Part shown: positions 1 through 9,466 of the stretch, one piece after another
Layout of the letters: each line of letters opens with the position of its first letter
Position numbering within the stretch: the stretch's first letter is position 1
Assembly: GCF_033807715.1 (NCBI RefSeq)
Contig: NC_084596.1
Span: 37,984,958 to 38,048,957 of the forward strand
Direction of reading: 5' to 3'
DNA length: 64,000 nt
Source of the DNA: Cololabis saira
Taxonomy: Eukaryota > Chordata > Actinopteri > Beloniformes > Belonidae
Notes under the pieces: model-generated
Database searches by the model: none
What the model saw: the letters and a program-made list of their open reading frames with translations, nothing else
What the model was told of the DNA's origin: nothing
Made by a program: the position numbers and the translations under genes

Positions 1-807
1 ATACCTATATAAGTGTTATGGACTGTAATTTTAACTGGTTGATTGCTTGATTATTTTTTCTTTGCTTTGTAGTTTGTGTATGTATTTATCCAGTAAAAAC
101 TGTCTCTTTTACGGTTGCAACGGTATTCTACACAGTGCTTTTTTGTTGTTTCTTTTTTATTATTATTATTTTATTTCAAAATCCACCAGTGGACAAGTGC
201 TGTGAATTAGAACCTATGCTAAAACACTCAAACAATGCATCTGGTTTGTCTAATGTAATTTTGATGTCCACATCAAACAATTAAAAAGAAAAAGAAAACA
301 AATTTGCTGCAAGGAAAACCCTGAGATTTGCCTCTAAACAGAAAATATGGTGAAAACACTTGTATTTTGTAAATCATTGGTTTTATTAGTGACTCTGCGG
401 TCAACTTGGTTGAATGAGGAAGAGGAACATATTTCGCGAGAGAGAATTTCGGTGAACTGAGGTATGACTGGCCAAGCTACCTCTTCACAGTGTTTTTTAT
501 AATCTGTAGTTTTACAAACGTGGCAATAATGTTGTACCATTATTTACATGGTTGTACAGACTTCAACTTCCTATCATTTACATCTTGTTACAGTGAATCT
601 AAATTACCTGAGTGCTAAGTGAATTATCGTAATGGTATTAGTCCACAGCAAGTGAAAATGTAATGTAAAAAATGTTATGTGTGATGTAGATTTGTGTGAT
701 TCCAGAGCAAACCAAGCAAGCAGGGGTTAGCAGTGCCTAATGGGCGAACATATAGGTGGTGTGAGATTATATTCATCAATCAAGTATGAAAAAGGGTGTA
801 AAATCTA
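1..807. other. Intron sequence, no feature seen
   Basis: AT-rich sequence, presumably part of the astn1 intron downstream of the 18316-18453 exon. I see no exon, RNA gene or clear element here; the open frames are short and match nothing I recognise. Confidence 0.5.
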
Positions 808-897
808 TCATCCATCCATCCATCCATCCATCATCTATATCCCCTTATTGTAATTCAGGGTCACAGGGATCTGCCGGAGTCTATCCCAGCTGGTGTA
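808..897 (+). repeat. L2/Maui-like LINE or SINE 3' tail with (CATC)n
   Basis: A (CATC)n run at 808-834 is followed by TCTATATCCCCTTATTGTAA and then GGGTCACAGGGATCTGCCGG and TATCCCAGCTGG. This order (CATC repeats, a CCGCTTA-like core, GGTCACGGGG, TATCCCAGCTG) is the common 3' end of teleost L2-type LINEs and the SINEs that share it. Only about 90 bp remain. Related minus-strand pieces occur at 13936-14003 and 46728-46792. Confidence 0.6.
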
Positions 898-3703
898 AGA
901 TTATATCAAACCTATGTTAAGGCCATTGAATGTAAGACATTGAAAGAATAGGGATGAGTTTTGAGAGGGGTATTAACTGCTGAAGTTCAGCATTCGAGTT
1001 GGTTTTGAGAAGTGACAACACTGTTAGAAGACTAGCGGAAAACAATGCTGGATTCTTTTGATATTTGTATATTTTTTTAAATCTGGTAGTTGACGACACA
1101 CCCTCTTGCTGTGACAAAGTTAAAACACAATTACTGTTCCCTTTCTTTTGTTCAAAGTGCTTTGGGATGACTTGTGCTATGTAAATAAAAATAAATTAAC
1201 TTGTCTATTACTGATTTACTTTGCAAATACGATTTGACACATGATCAAACAAAAGGTTAGTGTATTGTGACTACAAAGCAAAAAGGAATTATAACAGAAA
1301 AATACTGAAATTTTATGATTCAACTTCAGTCTGTAATGGTCACAACAAGCTTAATCTAAAGTGTATTGGTGAAACAGTGCATCAAGTTTATGACTGTCAA
1401 GACAGATAATTGCTTCCGAAATCTAAATATATGTGTGTGATACAAATGCCTCATGTTTCCCCTTTTGAACAGAAATATAAATTCCTTCATTGCATTTCTT
1501 TTCCCAGCAGAACTCCTCAAGCGTCAGTTTCTAGTCGTCTCTCTGACAGACAGACTGTTACTCTAACACATTGTTCCAGAGTGAAAATGAGACTCAGCTG
1601 TTGGACTGCACTGGAATTCTCAGCAGACATTTATGAAGCCCTCAGAAAGAAACCTGCTGACATCTCTGATCTCTGTGTGAAACATCTTAAATATGTGTGA
1701 TCCCAAATGTTTCATGGATGGGCTATATAAGGTGGGACGTTTCAGCGCTTCAGGCCAAATATCTCACATAAATTCAATCACCAGTGAGTTGACAGATGAA
1801 GGGTCGGCAATCCCAAGTGCGGCCTCTTCATATCCAGCCACTGCAAATTTTATTTCCAGGTTCAAATGAAATCTCTCATCCTCATCAATAATCAGAGGAA
1901 TCGGAAACACAATTTGCCACATGGACACAAAATAAAACCACACAACCTTTGGAAAAAATTACTCTGCAAAATAAAGGCCACAATTTAGTGTAACTTTTCG
2001 CTGAAACAAGTCCTTTTCAAAAAGACCGTCATATACAGATGTTTGCAATCATATCAGGATTCTATTCTGTTTGATTTTGACAGTCACAGTCCTGTGTTTT
2101 CTGTTTGTTTTCACCTATCAGAAAATAAATATTGATGTCCTTGAAACCGATAAAAGACCAACATTGTTTTATTATGACTGAATATTAATGGTTTTATTTA
2201 AAGTTTTAGCTTGTTGTGCTTACAGTATGTATTTACTTTTTGAAATCCCTCTCAGTTCTGAAGACTTCCAAGGTTACTAGCTTTTCTTAATGCTCCATGC
2301 TCAAGCTTTTGAGCAAGTTTGTTGTAACTAGTCTGTGTTTCAAGTATAGTCATGTTTGACCTTACTTGCTCACTTTATTTATGATTTTTTAAATGTCTGT
2401 TTGGTTATTTCACCTAGTGCCTCTACATTTGAATTTTTTTTCTACTTTTTGCCCTATTTGGTCACTATCTGACTGACTCCTGGTATCTGACCAGATTTAT
2501 ATAACTAATATTGAAGATTTGGGGCTTTTATTTGCTCATGCAGATCTGAATTCAGCTCGCCTCTTCCTTGAATCACCTCTTGCATTTTTCATAGGAATTG
2601 GAGTCTCTCCCACCTGCAGGAGACTGTACTCTAATGTTGCATTACTAGAGCTCTTTTGTCATTTTTGGTTAAGCCATACAGCCATACATATTATCTACTG
2701 AAAGCCAATACTAATACAAATACAAATGACCTTTGCACGTATGATCATAGCTAGATGTCCATGTCGAAGGGGAAAAATTATTATGAAAATCTTTCCTTGC
2801 TATATTTGAGCAACTGAAGTTGGTACCATATAAAATGACGCAGACATAACACAATCCAGTCACTCACTCTGAAACTGTGTCTCTCAATGAGCTGTCGAGA
2901 TTTAAACAGTTTTGTGACATCATAGACCACACTGTAATTATCCAATTGCTCTAGACTAAAAAGAGGGTAGCAGAAAGCTTTTAGACAGTTTTATATTTTA
3001 ACTAAAAAATAGAATGGGCTTAAGGGTCAATGAACCCTTTTACAACGGAGGAGATTCAAATATTACAAGAACAAATTTCTATGGCTAAAAGAATTCAACA
3101 AGTCAGCCAAGATAATCAAGTGGTTCATTTGTATGTATAATCTCAACTGCTCACTGATCATTCAAAAATAAATTGTTAAAGGGGATGAGCCTATGCTTTG
3201 AGAAATCTTACACATCTCTCAATTATTAGCTGATGAGAGAATCTTTACACGGTTGTGGACATTTGGCGGTATTAGGCTTGAACATTAATTCACACATTAA
3301 TTACTCCAATCAATTGCAGTAATTAATGTGTGATCTATACGCAGTGATCTATAACACTTCTGGCCACTTAGTTAAGTTAAGCAACAAACTAATTAACACT
3401 GCTCTGTCAATCAAGGGTTGGGAACTGATAGAAAAATTCCATCTTTATGCCACAAGCTCTATTCATATAACATTTACACCGAATCCATTGGTCTTTGCAA
3501 AGCCTTTGAGGGTTTTGATTTCACAGTAGTGTTGTTTTTAACAGATAAGGAAAAGCAGACTCATTTTAAGAGTTCCTGCTGTGAAATAGTATCCAAAATT
3601 GTTATATGGCCTGCAACAATAATATTCTCATTTCAAATTCACAAAAAAATACCTTTACTTTCTCCATCTTTTTTTTAATGGAGTATCACTATTATGTTTA
3701 ATT
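898..3703. other. Intron sequence with one short retroposon-like tail
   Basis: Mostly featureless AT-rich intron. At 1155-1198 the string AAGTGCTTTGGGATGACTTG followed by a GTAAATAAAAATAAATTAA tail resembles the 3' end of an old fish retroposon. No exon is recognisable. Confidence 0.4.
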
Positions 3704-3742
3704 ACACACACACACGCACACACGCACACACACACACACACA
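3704..3742. repeat. (CA)n microsatellite with CG interruptions
   Basis: ACAC repeats with occasional GCAC interruptions, about 39 bp. This is an ordinary dinucleotide microsatellite. Confidence 0.9.
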
Positions 3743-4535
3743 CTATATAACCCATAACCCTAGAGGTGGAAGCTACAGTATGATGAGGTGTGATTTTAAA
3801 AATGCACTGAGCTTCGTGGGGAAGGGGACATCAGAAGGCATGTGAGAGATGACTACGTCTTGGTTCTTAAACAGACCTATGATAAGGATGGAGTAATGGC
3901 ATAAACCCTGCAGAGGTGTGACAGCGACTTTATAACAGTGCTCGAGATGCCTGCATGAACAAGCTCCCAAGGGGACACCTCATTAGTGATATGATCTACC
4001 TTTAAAAAAAAAAGAAATCTGATCACCTTAAGACTCACAAGCAACCACATGAAACAGGAGTAGCTCAATGAGCCTTGTCAATATACTCAGAGCAGATTTT
4101 CCAATGAAAAAAGAAAAAAAAAGTAACAGTGCTTCTTCGGAATAGAACTCAGAGATATTACTTAAGGTGTTTGTTATAAACAAAATTACGACTTTGTCGT
4201 GCCAAAAGGAAAAGTGTTTTTATAGCTTTTTTCTACATTTTTTAGCCAACTCAAAGTTCTTTCTGCTACAAAACTGATGTATCCCTTCTTACATATTCTG
4301 GCATCATTTTCCAGACTACCCATGCAGAGTTTCTGTTGCACACACAGTCACACACCAATGAACACGTTGGAAGCATCATGGGTTTCCACTGCCTTTTCCA
4401 ACAGTTCGAAGGCTGAATTGTGGAAGTTTGGGCTCCCTGACTTTCTGATTGATAGATGATGGCTCCTGCTCCTGAGCAACAGCTGTGATGAGTTGAGTTG
4501 ATTTGCCTTGAATGTTATAGGGCTGATGCTCCACA
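3743..4535. other. Intron sequence, no feature seen
   Basis: No gene or repeat is identified between the (CA)n tract and the LINE target-site duplication at 4536. Confidence 0.4.
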
Positions 4536-4547
4536 GATTCCAGCGTC
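4536..4547. repeat. LINE target-site duplication, left copy
   Basis: GATTCCAGCGTC; the identical 12-mer is at 7780-7791, directly after the A-rich tail of the LINE. Confidence 0.8.
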
Positions 4548-4548
4548 T

Positions 4549-5848
4549 GTAGAGTGGAAGCATGCAGCTGTAGTCCCTATTCTGAAACCAGGCAAAGACC
4601 CTTCAAGCTCAAATTCATACAGACCTATAGCATTGAATTGTGTTTTGTGTAAAACTATGGAAAGGATAGTTACTAATAGGCTAGTCTATTACTTGGAAAG
4701 TAGGGGGATATTTGTAGAATATCAGAACGGGTTTAGAATTGGCAGGTCAACAATGGAATCAGTAGTAGCACTGGATTATGAAATTAAAAAAGCTATTATG
4801 AATAAGGAAATGTTAGTGAGTGTATTTTTAGACATTGAAAAAGCATAATGACACTTTATGGAGAGAGGGGTTATTGACTAAACTGTATGACATGGGGGTT
4901 AGGGGCAGAATGTTGAACTGGATCAAGTATTTTTTGTATAAGCGAATGATAGAGGTAAGAATAGGGGGTAAGTCTTCAGAAACAGCAGAAATAGGGAAAG
5001 GAACTCCTCAAGGAAGTGTTATCAGCCCAGTCCTCTTCAACATTATGATAAACGATATATGTGTGAAGGTGGGTGGGGGTTTTGGTTTGTCGTTATTTGC
5101 TGAGGATTTAGCAATATGGAAAAGGGGTAGAAATGTTACATTTACTGTGAGACAGGTACAAAGGGCTCTGGATTCTGTTGTGGAGTGGGGCTTTAAGATC
5201 TCAACATCTAAAACTAAGTATGTGATGTTTGGGAAAAGAGGAAATTACCTGATATTGAGTTGCGCCTATACAGCTGTCCTTTAGAGAGGGTTAAGGAGTT
5301 CAAGTTTTTGGTAGTGTGGTTCGATGAGAAACTTACCTGGGCAGTGCATATCAGTAAAATTATAGATAAGTGTGGGAGAGTGTTAAATGTAATGAGAAGC
5401 TTATGTGGTTGTGAATGGGGTGCGGAGAGAGGAACCATGCTCTTAATTTACCAAGCGATGATTAGGTCAGTATTCGACTATGGCTGCATTGTTTATGGAT
5501 TTGTTACTGTCACTGTTAGATAAGTTGAGTGTTGTTCAAGCAAAGGCACTGAGGATCTGCTCAGGAACGTTTAGATCTTCCCCAGTCCCTGTTCTGTTAG
5601 TTGAGATGGGGGAAACACCATTGAGCCTGCGATGTATAAAGTTGGGATTGCAGTTTTTGTCAAAAGTAAATGGCAGTGGCCGAAGTGTGCTTGATTCAGT
5701 TCTTTCCCAGGGCATATGGGGGCCATCAGGTAAGAAGAGCAAGAGGCCTTTTTTGGAACAGGCTGTGCATCCGGTTTTTGGCTTATACCAGAACCAAAGG
5801 TGGACTTGTTTTTGTTGTCTGCAACTAAAGATAAAGATTGTAATGTAA
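4549..5848 (+). pseudogene. LINE reverse transcriptase domain, frameshifted
   Basis: The recognisable RT begins with VEWKHAAVVPILKPGKDP and SYRPIALNCVLCKTMERI. It continues through RIGRSTMESVVALDYEI and FLDIEKA, where a frameshift with stops occurs at about 4845. It resumes in another frame with DTLWREGLL, GKGTPQGSVISPVLFNIMIN and the catalytic block. The expected FADD box reads FAED (5096-5107), so one catalytic aspartate is a glutamate. Further shifts follow near 5270 and 5500. The connector (for example VQAKALRICSGTFRSSPVPV) is readable. No active enzyme can come from this copy. Confidence 0.85.
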
Positions 5849-6155
5849 AAAGCTGTGTAGAAAAGAATCTGTGTGAGACAGTGGATTCTATTGTGCAGAT
5901 ATTTACAGATGGTTCTAGGGATCCAGAGAGTGGAAGGGCTGGTTTTGGGGTGTATGTGATGCAGTTAGGAAAGGAAATGTGTTGCCATGTTAATAATTAT
6001 GTATCTGTGTTCACTACTAAATTATTAGCTGTACTTTGGGCGTTATACTGGGTGGAGGAGAGTAAACCAGAAGGAGTGGTGATTTGCTCAGACTCTGCAG
6101 CATCCCTGAAAGCCCTAAAAAGTAGTAGTTGTCAGACTAGACCAGATGTACTAAG

Positions 6156-7070
6156 TAGGGGTGTAACGGTACATGTATTTGTATTGAACCGTTCGGTATA
6201 GCGTGTTCGGTTCGGAACGGCGGCGTACCGAACGAGTTTCCACAAGGACATATTAAGTAGAGGACCGCACGTTGTGGAGCAGAGCGCTGCTGCAGCTGCA
6301 CATGCAGTTGCGCACACACCGAGAAAGTATTAAGATTAAAGAAAAAAGCACTAACTAATGAACTAAAGAGCTAAGCACATAATTGTGACAAGTCCAGTGT
6401 TTCCCCTACCATCGAGATCCCCCGCCAGGCCTAAAAAAAACAAAACAATGATCATTTACGTTTAGGAGCGCCTCTGCAGCGCTGTTCTGCAACGTGAGTC
6501 AACCTGCTTCGTTGCCTAGTAAAGCCTGAATTATGGTTCGGCATTAAAGCGACGTAGAGCCTACGCCGTAGGGTACGCAGCGACGTGCACCGTACGGCCG
6601 CTGGCCGCGTACCCTACGCCGTAGGATCTGCGTTGGTGTAACGCGGCACCATAAATCAGCCTTAACGATGCGAGTACCGCTGCTGAGAGCGCGGGCATAT
6701 TATTATACATTATGGGATGTATAGAGTTTGTAGCCAGCCAACTATGGCGCCGGCCAAAAAAAGAAAAAATATTGCGGGTGACAGACAACATGATATAAAG
6801 AAATCTTTCTGCCAGGTACGTGTGTTTGTGTTTGCATGTGACGCTGCAGGGAAGCATGAAGGAAAAAAACACCCGACGACACACCATGCGTCCGCGGGGT
6901 CCTAGCGCCGGCACACGTAGAGCCAATGTTATTTTGTGTGTGTGTAATAAACAACTAGCACGTTTATATTTTGCATTTTGTTTTCTTACTGTACCGAAAA
7001 TGAACCGAACTGTGACCTCCAAACCGAGGTACATACCGAACCGAGATTTTTGTGTACCGTTACACCCCTA
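6156..7070. mobile_element. 915-bp non-autonomous hAT-like element
   Basis: Terminal inverted repeats TAGGGGTGTAACGGTACA (18 bp, perfect) bound this element. It is flanked by the 8-bp direct repeat GTACTAAG at 6148-6155 and 7071-7078, the target size of hAT transposons. Subterminal GGTTCGGTAT-type motifs occur near both ends. It has no transposase; a short open frame at 6717-6905, beginning MYRVCSQPTMAPAKKRKNI, may be a remnant but I cannot assign it. It sits in the RNase H region of the LINE, so it is younger than the LINE. A Harbinger-like MITE lies inside it. Confidence 0.9.
6523..6662. mobile_element. 140-bp Harbinger-like MITE nested in the hAT-like element
   Basis: The two ends are imperfect inverted repeats (AGCCTGAATTATGG at the left; the right end reads AGGCTGATTTATGG on the other strand). 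An inner palindromic core contains CCTACGCCGTAGGGTACGC on one arm and GCGTACCCTACGCCGTAGG on the other. The element is flanked by TAA at 6520-6522 and 6663-6665, the 3-bp target of PIF/Harbinger elements. The CpG-rich palindrome stands out from the AT-rich surroundings. Confidence 0.75.
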
Positions 7071-7779
7071 GTACTAAGCGAAATATTATTAGTATTGTTT
7101 CGACTTGAAAAACTGCAGTGTATGGTGAAATTTATGTGGGTTCCAGGGCACGGCGGAGTCGTAGGGTTATTAGCTGATAGGGTGGCGAAAGCAGCACTAA
7201 AGCGAGACGGTGTGGATGTTGAGATCCCACTAGGAAAGGCTGAGTATAAGTGTAATATCAAGGAGGGAATTGGGAGAGAGTGGCAGGAAATTTGGGAGGA
7301 GGAGGAAAAAGGGAGGCACTTTTTTAATATTCAGCCGAAGGTCAATACTTCATATCATTATTCTGGAAGTTGAGTTGACATGGTTAAATTAACCCGATTG
7401 AGGATGGGGCACTGTGGGCTACATCAGAACTTATTTGTGGTAGGGAAACATCCAAGTGGGTTGTGTGAGTGTGGGAGGCCGGAAACAGTTCAACATGTTC
7501 TGATGAAGTGTAGAAAGTATTCTGAAGAAAGGAATATTTTATATAGAACCCTGTTTGATCTAGGTATATCTTGTTTTTCTGTTACAATATTACTCGGCCA
7601 ACATGAGGACCACCAACTGATAGCAAAGGCAGTCATACATCTTCTGCATGCCACTGGGCTTTACTCGAGAATATAAGTGACCATTGTGAACTAATTCCGC
7701 CCCAAACTACCAGAGGAGGGCAGTAATACGCCTGGATGCGTCGAAACTGCCGGAAACAAAAGAAAGAAAGAAAAGAAAA

Positions 7780-7791
7780 GATTCCAGCGTC
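7780..7791. repeat. LINE target-site duplication, right copy
   Basis: Identical to 4536-4547. The pair fixes the LINE boundaries and shows insertion by target-primed reverse transcription. Confidence 0.8.
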
Positions 7792-8021
7792 GACTGATCA
7801 GCTGGTGAGAAAACTGGTAAACTACTGAGAAATACCTTTTTCTTTTTATTACTATTTTCTCTTTTTGTTTCCTGAGGTCAGTAGGCACATTCTGACGACA
7901 TCTGCAAACATGTTTGATCTTGAAGTTCTTTAATGTGAATGCTCAAAAGATGGTAATTGTGCAGTGTGTAAGCCAAACTGACCCATGGAGGGAAATAACC
8001 AGAACATTTGAAACAACAAAC
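7792..8021. other. Short gap between LINE and DIRS
   Basis: 230 bp of ordinary intron sequence between the right LINE target duplication and the DIRS left end; nothing is recognised. Confidence 0.4.
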
Positions 8022-8062
8022 GTAAGTTACGGATGTAACTATGGTTCTGTGAATTCCTGGAT

Positions 8063-8204
8063 GACTGCCAGTGGCAGTAAACAGAGTGGATATGTCTCCT
8101 CGCGCTCCGCGCAGGTCGAGATTTAATAACAACAGTGTCACGTGAGTGACGTGTAGGCTACCTGTGCGTCTATAAATACCGCCCGGTAGACTACATCCGG
8201 CCTC
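8063..8204 (+). repeat. DIRS left inverted terminal repeat
   Basis: 142 bp, identical to the reverse complement of 13525-13666. It starts GACTGCCAGTGGCAGTAAAC and ends CATCCGGCCTC. Weaker similarity continues for about 15 bp further in (GAATCTTCTCGC). It lies downstream of the recombinase gene in transcript orientation. It carries a TATAAATA at 8171-8178 pointing into the element. Confidence 0.95.
8171..8178 (+). promoter_or_regulatory. TATA-like box in left DIRS repeat (antisense direction)
   Basis: This is the mirror copy of the box at 13551-13558. It points inward on the plus strand and could produce transcripts antisense to the recombinase and RT genes. Confidence 0.35.
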
Positions 8205-8243
8205 CCAGAATCTTCTCGCAGGAAGTTCGGAGTGACCGGTGTG

Positions 8244-8343
8244 ACTGGCAGTCATCCAGGAATTCACAGAACCATAGTTACATCCGTAACTTACGTTCTG
8301 TTTCATTCCTTCCAGACTGCCAGTGGCAGTAAACAGAGTGGAT
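8244..8343. repeat. DIRS internal complementary region
   Basis: Bases 8244-8294 are the exact reverse complement of the element's left outer end (8022-8072). Bases 8295-8343 are the exact reverse complement of its right outer end (13638-13686). The two halves abut with no spacer. In the accepted DIRS model this region templates the joining of the two ends when a closed circle is made. Its place between the recombinase stop and the 3' ITR is the standard one. Confidence 0.95.
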
Positions 8344-8380
8344 GACTCATATCAGCACTGTCACGAGGAACAACACCCAC

Positions 8381-9466
8381 CTAGTGGTCAGCCGCAGAAG
8401 CCAAAGGCAGAACGGCCGAAGCCAGCGTGGACCCAGAGGCCACGTTAAGGCGATAGAACCTGGAGAAGGTGCACGGCACCGTCCAGGATGCCGCTGCACA
8501 GATCTCAGACAACGGTACCCCTCTCATTGCCGCCCAGGAAGTGGCCACACCCCTGGTGGAATGACAGACAACGCCTGAAGGGGCAGGTCTACCTGCCACG
8601 TCATAAGCCTGTTTGATTGCTTCAACAATCCAGTGGGAGAGACGTTGCTTCGACAGGGCACGGCCCTTGTGCGCCCCCCTGTAGCACACAAACAACTGCT
8701 CAGAGCGTCGAAAGCTCTGTGTTGCCTGAAGGTAGAGCCGCAACGCCCGGACTGGGCACAGCAAATTAGCCCGCTCCTCCAGCCGGGACTCAAACGGGGG
8801 CGGATGGTATGCTGCCAACTCTATGGCCTGATTGGCATGGTCAGGGGGTAACACCTTTGGCAGGAAAGCGACATTTGGCCACAGGGTCACTCCTGAGCTG
8901 TCTGCCTTCCACCGAAGGCACGTAGGACTGACTGAAAGGGCGTGGAGCTCGCTCACACGCTTGGCAGACGTAACAGCCAACAGAAAGGCGGTCTTCCATG
9001 ACGTCGTCCTCAAGGACCCCCCTGCCATAGGCTCAAAGGGTGCCTCGCCCAAGGCCTGCAGGTCCCATGCTGCTGCACGCTGCACTCTGGGGGGGCGCAG
9101 TCTCCTGGCACCCCGCAGAAACTGTGCCACCCAGTAATGCGCACCAACTGGTCTACCATCGATGTGGCCATGGTGGACAGAAATAGCCGCTACGTGCACC
9201 TTCAAGGTCGAGGCCGCCCGGCCCGCCTCAAACAGATACTGCAGGTACCGCAGTACAATTTGTAACGGACAGGAGATCGGGTCAAAACCCCCGTCCCTGC
9301 ACCAGGAGGAGAAAGCGGCCCAGCAATGCGAATACACCCTTCTTGTGGAAGGAGCTCTAGCATTCTGCAAGGTCTCACATACCGAGGGCTCAAGGTGCGT
9401 CAAGAATGACCCTTCCCTCTCAACGGCCAGGCCCAGAGTTGAAGGAGGCTCGGAGAGGGATGCCAT
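8381..9466 (-). CDS. DIRS tyrosine recombinase (361 aa from chosen start)
   Basis: This ORF encodes the integrase of the element, a tyrosine recombinase in place of a DDE integrase. From the ATG at 9466, the SAM-like core-binding part begins near residue 30 (NARAPSTRRVYSHCWAAF). The catalytic part shows SAKRVSELHALS (Arg170), HSTRGVATSW (His302, Arg305), AASW (Trp328) and FSRFYRLNV (Tyr338, the nucleophile). The same frame stays open upstream to an ATG at 11260, overlapping the whole RT region in another phase. That upstream part is low-complexity and I treat it as a shadow. The start at 9466 is a choice: it lies 64 nt before the end of the RT stop codon, so the core domain begins right where RT ends. 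The ORF is phase -1 relative to RT. Confidence 0.92.
   Translation of the reverse strand: MASLSEPPSTLGLAVEREGSFLTHLEPSVCETLQNARAPSTRRVYSHCWAAFSSWCRDGGFDPISCPLQIVLRYLQYLFEAGRAASTLKVHVAAISVHHGHIDGRPVGAHYWVAQFLRGARRLRPPRVQRAAAWDLQALGEAPFEPMAGGSLRTTSWKTAFLLAVTSAKRVSELHALSVSPTCLRWKADSSGVTLWPNVAFLPKVLPPDHANQAIELAAYHPPPFESRLEERANLLCPVRALRLYLQATQSFRRSEQLFVCYRGAHKGRALSKQRLSHWIVEAIKQAYDVAGRPAPSGVVCHSTRGVATSWAAMRGVPLSEICAAASWTVPCTFSRFYRLNVASGSTLASAVLPLASAADH

Larger units (their letters stand above)
5850..7676 (+). pseudogene. LINE RNase H domain and C-terminal part, split by a MITE
   Basis: The RNase H domain starts near 5890 with the IFTDGSRDP motif. The usual glutamate position reads TKLLAVLWAL, where Lys replaces the expected Glu. 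CSDSAASLKAL carries the next aspartate. The domain is then broken at 6148-7078 by a hAT-like MITE and its 8-bp target duplication. After the MITE it resumes with the histidine/aspartate end, FMWVPGHGGVVGLLADRVAK. The C-terminal portion, frame-shifted near 7370, contains TRLRMGHCGLHQNLF and a CxC...H...C motif typical of RNase H LINEs. The open frame ends with a stop at 7674-7676. Confidence 0.8.
4548..7779 (+). mobile_element. 5'-truncated, decayed LINE with RT and RNase H (I-group-like), carrying a nested MITE
   Basis: A non-LTR retrotransposon is flanked by a 12-bp direct repeat, GATTCCAGCGTC, at 4536-4547 and 7780-7791. It ends in an A-rich tail of AAAGAAAG type. The 5' end is truncated inside the reverse transcriptase domain, so the endonuclease and first ORF are missing. 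Order: RT about 4549-5290, connector about 5290-5850, RNase H about 5885-6147 continuing at 7079, then a short cysteine/histidine motif (GLCECGRPETVQHVLMKC) about 7465-7520. Several frameshifts and stops show it is dead. An RNase H domain after the RT points to the I/R1/LOA/Nimb group of LINEs; the exact clade is inference. Without the inserted MITE and its 8-bp duplication the LINE is about 2.3 kb. Confidence 0.85.

Noticed and set aside
6561..7034. Minus-strand 157-residue frame inside the hAT-like MITE
   Set aside because: No transposase motifs; it lies across the inner MITE palindrome and is probably chance.
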